NCBI GenBank assembly: GCA_023389035.1
Contig: JAEWFC010000002.1
Span: forward strand, 40,985-104,984
Length of the DNA stretch: 64,000 nucleotides
Direction: 5' to 3'
From: Acidobacteriota bacterium
GTDB lineage: Bacteria; Acidobacteriota; Blastocatellia; Pyrinomonadales; Pyrinomonadaceae
A program made the position numbers and the translations under genes. Under the pieces are notes generated by a model. It made no database searches and was not told where the DNA came from. It was given only the letters and a program-made list of their open reading frames with translations. Positions 15,621 to 24,685 of this stretch are shown piece by piece (position 1 is the stretch's first letter; every line of letters starts with the position of its first letter).

Positions 15621-16904
15621 ATGATTCAGAACGGCCGAAAACCAGTAAAGCTCCTAATAGCGGTCTGTACAGTCCTTGCTGTCGCAGTCGCGGGGTTCGG
15701 TTCGGCCGCTGACGTTCGGTCCGGAATGAAGTGGCCCGGATCAACGATCAAGATCGCGGTATCAGAGTCGTTCCTGGCCGAGAATCGAGCGATCAAGAAC
15801 GGTTCGGATACGCAGAGCACCATCCTGCGTAGTATCGCGACATGGGAAAAGGCTGCGAACGTAAAGTTTGAAGTGGTCGATTCCGAAGCCGAGAGCGTTA
15901 GCCCGCAGGGTCCGGCAGGCGATGGCATCAGCCTAATAACCATCGCCGGTACCGCTGAGAACGTTCTGATGTTTCAAGGCGATGCGGTCCATTCTCCGGC
16001 AACGACACGCATTTTTCGCGACCGCGACGGGACGATAACCGAGGCCGACATCGTTCTGAATCCAACCCAGCAATTCTCGACGGACGGCACATTTGGAACG
16101 TATGACCTGGAGTCGGTGGTGACACACGAGATCGGGCATATGCTCGGACTTGAGCATTCGACGATGCCGTCATCGACGATGTTCTATGGCATCCCGAAGA
16201 ACGGGCTGTTCGGCGACGCCTCAACGTTTATGCGATCGCTATCGGTCGCAGACATTTCGGCGGTCCGATCGATGTACGGTATCGCTGATGAAAAATCGAT
16301 CGACTGCTGCGGATCGTTGAGCGGCCGCCTAATAGCGGCGACTGCGAAAGCCTCGGCAGGGAAGACCGTCTTGATCGAGGATCAGCGAAGCGGACGCGTC
16401 GTCTCGAAGGTCCTGACCGATGCCTCGGGGCGATTTCGTGCTGAAGGACTCGAACCGGGACGTTTTAATGTCAGGTTCCTGGAATCTGACGGAAGAGAGA
16501 TGCCTGGTCAAGCAGAACCTTCGGCCGTCGATATTGAGTTCGGAAACGATACGAAATTGACCGCCCGCCGCTCGTCGGTAAAACCGCAGGATCTGACGGT
16601 CGCCGTGGGCCTCAACGGACAGCTGACAGACGCAGCCGTCTCACTCTCGCCGCAGACGACGCGACGCGTTTACCTCGGATTTCCCGTTAAGCCCGGTGCC
16701 GAGCCTACTTTCAATATCGCCTCGCCATTCCTTTCGGTAGACCGCAATTCCGTTGCTATTCATAGCGATTACGACGGGATGTGGGTCGTCAGTTTTGATG
16801 TCACGTCGCATCCTGACACGCCTGCCGGCGAATATTCGATCTCGGTTAACCTCGCGTCCGGCCAGACCATCTACCTTCCGGGTGTTATCTCCCTCGACCG
16901 CTAG
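15621..16904 (+). CDS. Secreted matrixin-like zinc metalloprotease
   Basis: 427 residues from the ATG at 15621; the frame is open further upstream but that part overlaps the small membrane gene and reads as nonsense. A signal peptide (residues about 1-29) precedes a metzincin catalytic domain with the zinc motif HEIGHMLGLEH and a Met-turn-like region downstream (FMRSLSVADISAVRSMYG). This matches peptidase family M10A. Residues about 235-315 form a carboxypeptidase-regulatory-like beta-sandwich (GRLIAATAKASAGKTVLI), and a further beta domain follows to the end. It probably acts outside the inner membrane. Substrate unknown. Confidence 0.88.
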   Translation: MIQNGRKPVKLLIAVCTVLAVAVAGFGSAADVRSGMKWPGSTIKIAVSESFLAENRAIKNGSDTQSTILRSIATWEKAANVKFEVVDSEAESVSPQGPAGDGISLITIAGTAENVLMFQGDAVHSPATTRIFRDRDGTITEADIVLNPTQQFSTDGTFGTYDLESVVTHEIGHMLGLEHSTMPSSTMFYGIPKNGLFGDASTFMRSLSVADISAVRSMYGIADEKSIDCCGSLSGRLIAATAKASAGKTVLIEDQRSGRVVSKVLTDASGRFRAEGLEPGRFNVRFLESDGREMPGQAEPSAVDIEFGNDTKLTARRSSVKPQDLTVAVGLNGQLTDAAVSLSPQTTRRVYLGFPVKPGAEPTFNIASPFLSVDRNSVAIHSDYDGMWVVSFDVTSHPDTPAGEYSISVNLASGQTIYLPGVISLDR

Positions 16905-16941
16905 GAGCTCCAACAGTTTCTTTCCGAGTTACGGCAATGTT

Positions 16942-16987
16942 AAATGCAAAAAGGAAGTGTTGCATTTTCGTGCACCTTGTGCATAAT
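16942..16987 (+). promoter_or_regulatory. Promoter with an operator-like dyad over the -35 box
   Basis: A -35 element TTGCAT (16960-16965) and a -10 element CATAAT (16982-16987) are separated by 16 bases. This places transcription start near 16993, where the first hairpin of the candidate small RNA begins. A perfect 8-bp dyad, AAATGCAA (16942-16949) and TTGCATTT (16960-16967), covers the -35 box, as a repressor site would. Confidence 0.55.
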
Positions 16988-16992
16988 CTTTA

Positions 16993-17086
16993 GTGTTCAC
17001 CTCCCCGGTGAACACCAAGGTCACGAGGGGTGAGGACTTGTGACCATAGGGGCGGCGGTGTGGGAGACGCCGCCCCGCTTATTTTT
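16993..17086 (+). ncRNA. Candidate small structured RNA, about 94 nt
   Basis: Three stem-loops follow one another. First, a perfect 9-bp stem GTGTTCACC/GGTGAACAC (16993-17001, 17007-17015) with loop TCCCC. Second, GGTCACGAG/CTTGTGACC (17019-17027, 17037-17045) with one wobble and loop GGGTGAGGA. Third, a perfect 9-bp GC stem (17049-17057, 17068-17076) followed by GCTTATTTTT, a good intrinsic terminator. Loop 1 (CCC or TCC) can pair with loop 2 (GGG or GGA), so a kissing contact is possible. A promoter sits at the right distance. It could be a trans-acting RNA or an attenuating leader of the permease gene downstream. I do not recognise the class. Confidence 0.55.
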
Positions 17087-17195
17087 GAAAGCTCGCTTTT
17101 TTGGTCCTTAAGGGGTTGAGCCGGCGAGTAAAGTATGAATTTTCGTGGTATCGCACCTCGGCATAGGCTGTAGGAGCGGTTTTTTTTGTTTCGCG

Positions 17196-19199
17196 ATGAA
17201 GCGATCAGGAAATAGTCGGCTCCGAAAATGGCTTTTTAACGAAGTCGCTGAGATCGAAGGCCCTCACGAACACGTCGGCCGTCACAAGCAGCACAGCTGG
17301 TGGCAAGTGATGTGTCTCACCGGTGTCGACTACTTCTCAACTCTCGGTTACCAGCCCGGTATCGCACTGATCGCAGCCGGAGCCCTTTCGCCATTTGCCA
17401 CGCTCGTACTCGTTCTTTTGACGCTGTTCGGTGCGCTGCCAATGTATCGTCGTGTGGCAGAAGAAAGCCCGCATGGCGACGGATCGATCTCGATGCTCGA
17501 AAAACTTCTTTCCCGGTGGAAGGGAAAGATGTTCGTGCTGATCCTCTTAGGATTCGTTGCGACCAGCTTCATCATCACCATCACCCTCTCAGCCGCTGAC
17601 GCTACCGCGCATATACTCGAGAATCCGTTCGTCGAAGAGAATCTTCACTTTCTCGACCATCCGATAATCGTAACGGTCGTACTGATCGGCGTGCTCGGCC
17701 TGGTTTTTCTCCGCGGCTTTAATGAGGTGATCGGTATCGCAGTGGTGATCGTTGCGGTTTTTCTTTTCTTGAATCTTGTGACCATTGCCGTCGGGATGCA
17801 CCAGATCTTCGTCGTGCAGCCTGAGAGGATCGCGTTATGGCAGGCAAATGTCTGGAGCCATCCGGACGTGGGCGGAAGTATACTCTTCCTCGTGATCGCG
17901 TCACTGTTGGTTTTCCCAAAGCTTGCTCTCGGATTGTCGGGCTTTGAGACCGGAGTGGTCGTGATGCCGCTGGTCAGGAGCGATGTGCCGCCACCAACCG
18001 GAAACGGCCGAGCGATACACCTATCGTCAATAGCGCCGGAGACAGCCTCCGACGAGATGCGTGAACACATTGCCGGGCGGATCCGCAATGGAAAAAAGCT
18101 ATTGACCGGTGCGGCATTGATAATGAGCTTTTACCTGATCGGCAGCAGTATCATTACGTCAATGCTCGTGCCGTTCACTGAGATCCAGCCGGGCGGGAAG
18201 GCGTACGGTCGTGCTATCTCGTTTCTCGCCCACCAATATCTAGGGGCGGCCTTCGGAACTGTTTACGATATATCAACGATAACGATCCTGTGGTTCGCAG
18301 GAGCGTCCGCGATGGCCGGCCTGTTGAACATCGTGCCTCGATATCTGCCGCGTTACGGCATGGCCCCGGACTGGGCCAAGGCGACAAGGCCGCTTGTGCT
18401 TGTCTTCACGGCGATCTGCTTTGTGGTCACTGTGCTGTTTCAGGCAGAGGTAAACGCTCAGGGCGGAGCCTATGCGACGGGTGTCCTGATGCTGATGACG
18501 TCCGCGGCTGTAGCCGTGACGATCTCGGCGCGCCGTCAGCGACAGTCTCGTTGGATCGCATTCATGCTGATAACGCTCGTCTTTGCTTTTACGACCGTCG
18601 TCAACATGATCGCCCAACCGAGCGGGATCCAGATCGCTTCGCTATTTATCTTCGGGATCATCGCGACTTCTTTCATCTCCAGAGCGTTGAGGACCACAGA
18701 GGTCCGCGTCGACAAGATCGATTTCGATCAAAAAGCGCTCGAATTTATCGACGACCTTGCCGAGGGCGAGATACGCATCGTGACCAACCGCCGCGAGACT
18801 GGTGACGTTTCAGAATACAGATTCAAGGAACACGAGAAGCGGATCGACAATCACATTCCGTCGACCGACCCGGTGCTTTTTTACGAAGTGGAGCTTGGCG
18901 ACGCGTCGGAATTTACCGGCGGTCTCACGATACGCGGCGTGGATGTCGACGGTTACAAGATATTGCGAACGGAATCACCGGCAGTTCCAAATGCGATCGC
19001 GGCTTTGCTGCTGGAACTGCGTGACCGAACGGGCAAGATCCCGCATGTCTATTTTGGCTGGAGCGAGGGAAATCCGATCATGTACCTTGCCCGCTACATT
19101 CTGTTTGGCGAAGGCGATACGGCGCCGGTGACGCGTGAGATACTGCGGCAGGCGGAAGAAGATCCGGAGCTAAGGCCGAACGTACACGTCGGCGGCTAA
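17196..19199 (+). CDS. APC-superfamily permease with C-terminal cytoplasmic domain
   Basis: About 667 residues from the ATG at 17196. A GTG 51 bases earlier is in frame but would add a Cys-rich stretch (IGCRSGFFCF) with no start signal. The first 60 residues include GVDYFSTLGYQPGIA, typical of the first helix of APC-type permeases. About 12 hydrophobic segments follow to residue about 500, then a soluble C-terminal domain of some 160 residues. The fold is that of amino-acid or cation symporters; the substrate cannot be told. The candidate RNA at 16993-17086 lies 110 bases upstream and may control it. The stop overlaps the convergent zinc-ribbon gene by four bases. Confidence 0.85.
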   Translation: MKRSGNSRLRKWLFNEVAEIEGPHEHVGRHKQHSWWQVMCLTGVDYFSTLGYQPGIALIAAGALSPFATLVLVLLTLFGALPMYRRVAEESPHGDGSISMLEKLLSRWKGKMFVLILLGFVATSFIITITLSAADATAHILENPFVEENLHFLDHPIIVTVVLIGVLGLVFLRGFNEVIGIAVVIVAVFLFLNLVTIAVGMHQIFVVQPERIALWQANVWSHPDVGGSILFLVIASLLVFPKLALGLSGFETGVVVMPLVRSDVPPPTGNGRAIHLSSIAPETASDEMREHIAGRIRNGKKLLTGAALIMSFYLIGSSIITSMLVPFTEIQPGGKAYGRAISFLAHQYLGAAFGTVYDISTITILWFAGASAMAGLLNIVPRYLPRYGMAPDWAKATRPLVLVFTAICFVVTVLFQAEVNAQGGAYATGVLMLMTSAAVAVTISARRQRQSRWIAFMLITLVFAFTTVVNMIAQPSGIQIASLFIFGIIATSFISRALRTTEVRVDKIDFDQKALEFIDDLAEGEIRIVTNRRETGDVSEYRFKEHEKRIDNHIPSTDPVLFYEVELGDASEFTGGLTIRGVDVDGYKILRTESPAVPNAIAALLLELRDRTGKIPHVYFGWSEGNPIMYLARYILFGEGDTAPVTREILRQAEEDPELRPNVHVGG

Positions 19200-19591
19200 T
19201 CGCTTGGCGGAGCAGCCCCCAGAATTGACGGATTCATAGCAAGGAAGCACGAACGGCAGAAGACCGGCCGTCCCTGCGACGGGTAAAAGGGCACCGTTGT
19301 AGGTTCACTGCACTGAGCACATTTCACCGAGACCTCGATCCGCTGCCGGACACCTGATTCCTGAGCAGCTGCGATCGCAGCGAGCCGGGCATTTTTTGCC
19401 TGCTTACATTCCTTGCAGCGTTTCGGCGGGTTTTGGAGATTCTTGTCGCGGAAGAAGGTCTGCTCACCGGCGGTCCAAATGAAGTCGGTATCGCAATCGA
19501 TGCAATGGATCGTTTTGTCCTCGAATTCGGAATCCGTTTCGGCCTGTGAAGTCGCCGGAACGCCGTTATGCTCAAAAGTACTCAACGACAT
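19196..19591 (-). CDS. CxxC zinc-ribbon domain protein, 131 aa
   Basis: The start at 19591 is set by GGGAGGGG five bases before the ATG; a longer frame upstream has no such site. The protein has two metal-binding modules. The first, about residues 28-62, is a CIDC...KRCKEC ribbon containing DTDFIWTAGEQTFFRDK. This is the CxxC-spacer-KxCxxC domain with the FxWTAGEQxFF signature found in many small bacterial proteins. The second, near residues 90-118, is CAQC...CRSC. The function of the family is unknown; nucleic-acid or protein binding is likely. Confidence 0.8.
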   Translation of the reverse strand: MSLSTFEHNGVPATSQAETDSEFEDKTIHCIDCDTDFIWTAGEQTFFRDKNLQNPPKRCKECKQAKNARLAAIAAAQESGVRQRIEVSVKCAQCSEPTTVPFYPSQGRPVFCRSCFLAMNPSILGAAPPSD

Positions 19592-19839
19592 CAATGCCCC
19601 TCCCAGTTCAGTTCTTCCGAGATCCGTAATTCCGCAAATTGAATAACGGCCTCGGTAGCCCATCGGTCGTCCGCTAATGCCTAAAACTCGCGAACAGTGG
19701 AAGTGTGTAGTAAATTCTAACTGTGTGATTTACCGATCGATGGGCGTCGGAAACAATTTCTGACCTTATAACTAACCGTTAGTACTGTCAAGTTTTCGGC
19801 TTTCGCTCGAGGTTGAAGGACGATCGAGAATATGAACAT

Positions 19840-21108
19840 ATGAGGATTCTGGTCATCGGTTCCGGAGGACGCGAACACGCGATCTGCCACGCTTTCGCTC
19901 GTTCGGCGCGCGTTTCAAAGATCTATTGTGCACCCGGGAATGCGGGCATCGCGGAGCTGGCTGAGCTAGTCGACATCGACCCGACTCGCATCACCGAACT
20001 TGCTGACCATGCAGCCGAGCACTCGATCGATCTCACCTTTGTCGGCGGCGAGACGTCGCTGGCGCTGGGGATCGTTGACGAATTTGAAGGGCGCGGCCTA
20101 AAGGTGATCGGACCTACGAAAGCGGCCGCTCGGCTGGAGGCGAGCAAAGCTTTCGCGAAAGAGTTTATGAAACGCCACGGCGTTCCGACCGGCGAGTTCG
20201 CAACTGCGGGCTCAGTGCGGGAGGCCAGATCGGTCCTCGAGTCCGGAGCGTTCGGTGACGAAAATTCCCCGGTCGTGATCAAGGCCGACGGCCTTGCAGC
20301 CGGCAAGGGAGTCGTCGTTGCGGCGAATCGAAGCGACGCTCTGTCGGCAATCGATGGTATGGCCGAATTGGTCGGAGAGGAGGCGGCTTCGACGATCGTG
20401 ATCGAAGAATACCTAGAGGGCCGCGAAGTTTCACTTCTGTTGTTTTGCGACGGAAAAGGCTACGCCCTAATGCCGCCGACCCGCGACCATAAACGCATCG
20501 GTGAGGGCGACACGGGACCGAACACGGGCGGAATGGGAACCATCACTGATTCGGCCTTGCTGAGCGACGAAGAGATCCGCCAGATCGTTGACGATATTAT
20601 CGAGCCGACACTCGCCGGTTGCCGTGATGAGGGATTTCCGTTTCACGGCGTGCTTTTTCTCGGACTGATGATGACCGCGAGCGGGCCGAAATTGCTTGAG
20701 TACAATGTGCGGTTTGGCGATCCGGAAACGCAGGCGATCCTGGTGCGACTCGAGAGCGACCTCGTCGAGATCTGCGAAGCGATCACCGATGGGTGGCTTG
20801 CTGAACTTCCGATCCATTGGCGTGAAGGGAATTCGGCTTGCGTAATTCTCGCGTCAGAAGGCTATCCGGGACGGCCGCGAACGGGCGACGCGATCGCAGG
20901 ACTTGAAGATGCGAGAATGAAGGACATCGAGATCTTCCATTCGGGCACGAAATTAGACGGTCAAGGGAAGTTGGTTACCGCGGGCGGACGCGTTTTGGGC
21001 ATTACATCGGTTGGTGCGGATCTCGAGACGGCGATCGCATGGGCATATCATTCGGCGGGAAAGATCTCATGGCCGGGAATGCAGATGCGACGCGACATTG
21101 GCAAATAG
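19840..21108 (+). CDS. purD: Phosphoribosylamine-glycine ligase (GAR synthetase)
   Basis: 422 residues from the ATG at 19840, which gives the canonical MRILVIGSGGREHAI start; the frame is open 27 bases further upstream. It carries out the second step of purine synthesis, joining glycine to phosphoribosylamine with ATP. ATP-grasp features are clear: VIKADGLAAGKGVVVA, EEYLEGREVSLL, the PPTRDHKRIGEGDTGPNTGGMG loop and EYNVRFGDPETQ with metal-binding residues. The length is normal. No other pur gene is near, so it is transcribed alone. Confidence 0.97.
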   Translation: MRILVIGSGGREHAICHAFARSARVSKIYCAPGNAGIAELAELVDIDPTRITELADHAAEHSIDLTFVGGETSLALGIVDEFEGRGLKVIGPTKAAARLEASKAFAKEFMKRHGVPTGEFATAGSVREARSVLESGAFGDENSPVVIKADGLAAGKGVVVAANRSDALSAIDGMAELVGEEAASTIVIEEYLEGREVSLLLFCDGKGYALMPPTRDHKRIGEGDTGPNTGGMGTITDSALLSDEEIRQIVDDIIEPTLAGCRDEGFPFHGVLFLGLMMTASGPKLLEYNVRFGDPETQAILVRLESDLVEICEAITDGWLAELPIHWREGNSACVILASEGYPGRPRTGDAIAGLEDARMKDIEIFHSGTKLDGQGKLVTAGGRVLGITSVGADLETAIAWAYHSAGKISWPGMQMRRDIGK

Positions 21109-21109
21109 A

Positions 21110-21131
21110 AAAGCGGCCGAATGACCGCTTT
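21110..21131. terminator. Short bidirectional terminator-like hairpin
   Basis: AAAGCGG (21110-21116) pairs exactly with CCGCTTT (21125-21131) around an eight-base loop. It lies between the convergent purD and the zinc-ribbon membrane protein gene. The stem is short, so efficiency is uncertain. Confidence 0.45.
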
Positions 21132-21156
21132 CCCGTAGTGAATAGTTTTGGTGATC

Positions 21157-21990
21157 CTAACCGCTTATCTCGGTCACACGCGCCGGTGCGAGATCAAGAA
21201 CATTTTCTCCCGCGATCACTGAGACCGGCGAACTCCACATCGCAAATCCCTTGCCCGTTTTCGTTATACCGAACAAATAATAACTGCCCGGTTCGACTCC
21301 GCTGAGTTTGGCTTCGCCCGTAGAATCGGTTGTGCCTGAATATTCGATCTTTGAGTTGATCGCGGCCATCGCTTTTGAGCGGAAATCGCCGTATCTTTCC
21401 GGGAACATAACGGCAAGCCCGAGGCTTGCGGTCAATGTGTTGCCCTCGATCGGCGTAAGCCGTGCCTCATCCAAGATCTCTTCGAGGCTCTTATCGAGTA
21501 AATAAAACTTTTCGTTCCGAACCGCGGTCGGAGAACCGCTTTGTGACACTACCTTTGCCGCGATGCGCACGCTGCCCTTATCGGGTGGCAAGTTGATCTC
21601 GGTCTGTGATCCCGGAACCGAAGTTCGTGATTCCGGCATCGGTGCCGAATCGACGGTCGTTGAGCTGGACGGAATTGACGTAGTTACGGTGCTATCTGAG
21701 TCCGTCGAAGCAGATCGTGTCGCACGGTCGCGATCCATGCTGACTCGTACGTTGGTGTTTGCCTCGTCTTCAGAGTTGTTAAAAACAACGAACGCGAGAA
21801 GCAGAAGCCCTACGGCCGCGACGCCCATGACGGCGAACGCCCAAGCGGGAATACCTTCTTCTCTAACGGGCTCCGTCACGACCACAGGTCGCGGCGGTGT
21901 ATCAATTCGAAGCGGCTTTCCGCAGCTAGGACAAGCGACCGCCGCAGTTGAGACGTCGTGTCCGCATTCAGGACAGTTTGCTAATGGCAT
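21157..21990 (-). CDS. Zinc-ribbon membrane protein with beta-rich extracytoplasmic part
   Basis: 277 residues. An N-terminal zinc ribbon (CPECG at 6-10, CPSCGKPL at 20-27) is followed by a Pro-rich linker. One membrane helix follows (about residues 49-70), then a low-complexity Ser/Thr-rich spacer (85-125) and a C-terminal domain. The end resembles a carboxypeptidase-regulatory beta-sandwich (TTDSTGEAKLSGVEPGSYYLFGI). The layout, cytoplasmic metal knuckle, single span and exported sandwich, suggests an envelope sensor or scaffold. No specific family is recognised. Its Shine-Dalgarno (AGGGGGA) lies inside the hairpin at 22000-22029. Confidence 0.7.
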   Translation of the reverse strand: MPLANCPECGHDVSTAAVACPSCGKPLRIDTPPRPVVVTEPVREEGIPAWAFAVMGVAAVGLLLLAFVVFNNSEDEANTNVRVSMDRDRATRSASTDSDSTVTTSIPSSSTTVDSAPMPESRTSVPGSQTEINLPPDKGSVRIAAKVVSQSGSPTAVRNEKFYLLDKSLEEILDEARLTPIEGNTLTASLGLAVMFPERYGDFRSKAMAAINSKIEYSGTTDSTGEAKLSGVEPGSYYLFGITKTGKGFAMWSSPVSVIAGENVLDLAPARVTEISG

Positions 21991-21994
21991 GTTA

Positions 21995-22029
21995 TAAAAA
22001 TCCCCCTTCTTTTATTACCGAAGAGGGAT
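21995..22029 (-). terminator. Terminator after aroC whose 3' arm carries the next gene's ribosome-binding site
   Basis: On the minus strand ATCCCTCTT (22021-22029) pairs with AAGGGGGAT (22000-22008), one mismatch, and is followed by TTTTTAT. This ends the recG-rsmD-EamA-aroC transcript. The same 3' arm holds the GGGGG Shine-Dalgarno of the zinc-ribbon gene starting at 21990, so read-through RNA would hide that site. Confidence 0.6.
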
Positions 22030-22056
22030 GAGCAAAAGACGTGCCATCATTCGCTA

Positions 22057-23232
22057 TCAATAGGCATCGAGGGAGCTTTGATAGCCCTGGAAATTTCGCC
22101 GCATCTCTGCGAGTGAATCACCGCCGAATTTCTCGCGCATCTCATTGGCGAGGACAACTGCCAGCATTGCCTCACCGATCACTCCGGCCGCCGGCACCGC
22201 TGTGATATCGGAACGCTCAAATGCCGCCGGGCTATCTTCTTTAGTGTCGATATCGACAGAGTTCAGTGACTTGCGGAGCGTCGAGATCGGTTTCATATAA
22301 CCGCGTACGCGCAATTCTTCGCCGTTGGTTATCCCGCCTTCGATCCCGCCTGCACGATTCGTTCGACGTGTGAAAGATGTTGCCGATTCGGCGCCTGCAA
22401 AGATCTCATCGTGAACTTCGGAGCCACGTCTCGCCGCGTTCGCGATGCCCGTGCCGATCTCGACGGCCTTTACAGCGTGTATCGACATTATTGCCCTGGC
22501 AATGCGTCCGTCGAGCTTGTCTTCCCAGCTGGTGTGCGAACCAAGCCCGATAGGCACGTTCCTGGCAACCAGCTCAAAAATTCCGCCGAGTGTATCACCG
22601 TCGGCCTTTGCATTATCGATAGCAGCGATCATGTCGGATTCGACATTTCGATCGACACAGTTCAGCAGCGAGCTATCATCGATCGACGCGATGGCATCCC
22701 CATCGGCCGCGGTCGGCTCAGCCGGGACGCCGCCGAGCTGTGCAACGTGGCTTTTGACCTCAATGCCGAATGCCGCGAGGAGCTGCTTTGCGACGGCACC
22801 GGCGGCTACGCGTGCTGCCGTTTCACGGGCCGACGCTCGTTCGAGAATGTCGCGCAGGTCTCGCGTCTGATATTTTTGGCCTCCCGCAAGGTCGGCATGT
22901 CCGGGGCGAGGCCTGGTCACGGTGCGCGGATTCTTTGGCGGTTCTGCGATCTCCTCGGCGGACATCACGTCCTGCCAGTGAACGAAGTCGCGGTTCTCGA
23001 TCATTAGTGCGATCGGCGAGCCGAGCGTCTTCCCATGCCGTATTCCCGAAAGCACTTTGACAGAATCGGACTCGATCTTCATTCGACCGCCTCGGCCGTA
23101 ACCTTGCTGACGCCGCCATAGTTCGCGATCTATTAAAGAGGTGTCGATGGTCAACCCGGATGGAACGCCTTCGATGATGGCGACCAGTGCGGGGCCGTGT
23201 GACTCTCCGGCGGTTGTGAACCTGAAATGCAT
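22057..23232 (-). CDS. aroC: Chorismate synthase
   Basis: 391 residues. It converts 5-enolpyruvylshikimate-3-phosphate to chorismate using reduced FMN, the last common step to aromatic amino acids and folate. Family signatures are complete: the start MHFRFTTAGESHGPAL, then GYGRGGRMKIE, the RPGHADLAGGQKY block, RASARETAARVAAGA and, near the end, GGIEGGITNGEELRVRGYMKPI. The length is typical. It is the last gene of a tight minus-strand run (gap of eight bases to the EamA gene). pabB, which uses chorismate, lies about 6 kb away on the other strand. Confidence 0.97.
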   Translation of the reverse strand: MHFRFTTAGESHGPALVAIIEGVPSGLTIDTSLIDRELWRRQQGYGRGGRMKIESDSVKVLSGIRHGKTLGSPIALMIENRDFVHWQDVMSAEEIAEPPKNPRTVTRPRPGHADLAGGQKYQTRDLRDILERASARETAARVAAGAVAKQLLAAFGIEVKSHVAQLGGVPAEPTAADGDAIASIDDSSLLNCVDRNVESDMIAAIDNAKADGDTLGGIFELVARNVPIGLGSHTSWEDKLDGRIARAIMSIHAVKAVEIGTGIANAARRGSEVHDEIFAGAESATSFTRRTNRAGGIEGGITNGEELRVRGYMKPISTLRKSLNSVDIDTKEDSPAAFERSDITAVPAAGVIGEAMLAVVLANEMREKFGGDSLAEMRRNFQGYQSSLDAY

Positions 23233-23240
23233 AATCTGGA

Positions 23241-24122
23241 TCAGTCGGTATTGATACTATTCTTACGAAACACGATCAATGAAATGCTGGCAAGAATGAG
23301 CAAGCCGCCAAAGATCGTCTGAGCAGGCAGAGACTCGCCCAGGAAGATCGCCCCGAGTACCACTGCTATCAATGGCGTAACCAGCGAGATCATCATTGCC
23401 TTGGTCGATTCGATTCTAGCCAAGAGCCAATAGTAAAGCCAAAAGGCGGCGATCGTGCCGGCGATACTAAGATAGACGACCGATAATATCGCCCGCCATG
23501 TCCAGTTGTGGCTTAAAGGGTTGCCTTCGGCCGCCAAGGCGTAAATAACGATCGGCGGCAGGCCGCACAGCATCTGAGCACAGAGCAGGCTCGCGGGGTG
23601 AAGGTCGGTTCCTTTAGCCTTGATCAGGATCGAAGCCTGTGCAGCCGCGTATGCACCCGCGACGATCGCGACGGAACCTGCAAATGCCCAAATACTTTCG
23701 ACCCGCAGCTGGTCGATAAAGATCACGCCTACGCCGGCGATACCGATCAGCACCGCCGCGATCTTGAGCTTAGTAATTCGTTCGGCCGGAAGAAAGATCC
23801 ACGCAAGAGCGAGTCCGAAGACCGTGATCATTGCCTGCAAGACCGCAGCTAGGCCCGACGTGATATATTGCTCAGCCCAAAATACGGTGCTGTAGTTAAT
23901 GGTGAACTGCAGCAGGCCGGTGATAACTATCAGCCGCCACTCGCTGCTTGTTTTGGGCAACGGAAGCTTCTGCAGAAAGATGATCGGAAGCAGAATGCCG
24001 ACCGCCAACACAAAGCGCGTGACCGCGAACGTGATCGGCGGCAGGTCCTCGAGGCCGATCTTGATAAATATCCAGGTCGAGCCCCAGATCAGGCACAGTA
24101 TCAGCCAGACTAAAACGCTCAT
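23241..24122 (-). CDS. EamA-family transporter
   Basis: 293 residues with ten predicted membrane helices in two EamA repeats. It begins with the family opening LVWLILCLIWGSTWIFIKIGLEDLPP, whose GSTW turn is usual; the second repeat starts near residue 150. Members of this drug/metabolite transporter family export amino acids or small metabolites. The gene is packed between rsmD (three-base gap) and aroC (eight-base gap). This suggests shared transcription rather than a shared pathway. Confidence 0.88.
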   Translation of the reverse strand: MSVLVWLILCLIWGSTWIFIKIGLEDLPPITFAVTRFVLAVGILLPIIFLQKLPLPKTSSEWRLIVITGLLQFTINYSTVFWAEQYITSGLAAVLQAMITVFGLALAWIFLPAERITKLKIAAVLIGIAGVGVIFIDQLRVESIWAFAGSVAIVAGAYAAAQASILIKAKGTDLHPASLLCAQMLCGLPPIVIYALAAEGNPLSHNWTWRAILSVVYLSIAGTIAAFWLYYWLLARIESTKAMMISLVTPLIAVVLGAIFLGESLPAQTIFGGLLILASISLIVFRKNSINTD

Positions 24123-24125
24123 CGC

Positions 24126-24680
24126 TCAGCTCCGTTCATAGAAACTCAGCGAGGTTTCGCCCTGCTTCAGTAATCGCCACCTTCGAAGCTCGCCGAGCAG
24201 ATCGGGAAGCGGATGTTTCGTGCGGTGCTCAGCAATAAACACAGCGCCCGGATTCAGAAGCGTGCTTTCCGGCGTTCCAAATTCGAGCAGCACAACGGAA
24301 TAGTCAGTGTCATACGGCGGGTCGAAGAAGGCTATATCCCAACCCAGCGGATGCTTGCGGCCGGTAAAGTTTTGCGCGGATAGCGCTTGAACGTCCGTTT
24401 GCTCCTCGGGTATCCCTAGCATATCCAAGTTTTCTTCGATCAGAGCACATGCGCGACGAGACTTGTCGACGAAGGTCGCGTGAGCGGCACCGCGTGAAAT
24501 AGCCTCAATACCGATCGCGCCGCTGCCCGCGCATAGGTCGAGGAATCGCGTCGTATCACCGATCTGCGGAGCCAGAATATTGAATAGTGTTTCACGGAGA
24601 CGGTCGGAGGTGGGCCGCGTTCGGTGGTCCGCAGGGCTTTTTAGGATCCGCCCGCCATATTTACCCCCGATCACACGCAT
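24126..24680 (-). CDS. rsmD: 16S rRNA (guanine(966)-N2)-methyltransferase
   Basis: 184 residues. RsmD methylates G966 of 16S rRNA in the assembled small subunit using S-adenosylmethionine. The sequence shows the N-terminal MRVIGGKYGGRILK and RPTSDRLRETLFNIL blocks, the SAM-binding loop LDLCAGSGAIGIEAISRGA and the FFDPPYD catalytic motif (DPPY) of N2-guanine methyltransferases. It lies five bases downstream of recG, a common bacterial neighbourhood. Confidence 0.95.
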   Translation of the reverse strand: MRVIGGKYGGRILKSPADHRTRPTSDRLRETLFNILAPQIGDTTRFLDLCAGSGAIGIEAISRGAAHATFVDKSRRACALIEENLDMLGIPEEQTDVQALSAQNFTGRKHPLGWDIAFFDPPYDTDYSVVLLEFGTPESTLLNPGAVFIAEHRTKHPLPDLLGELRRWRLLKQGETSLSFYERS

Positions 24681-24685
24681 ATGTT

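Noticed and set aside
17145..17195. GTG start for the APC permease at 17145
   Set aside because: It adds a Cys/Phe-rich stretch without a start signal; the ATG at 17196 gives a normal basic N-terminus.
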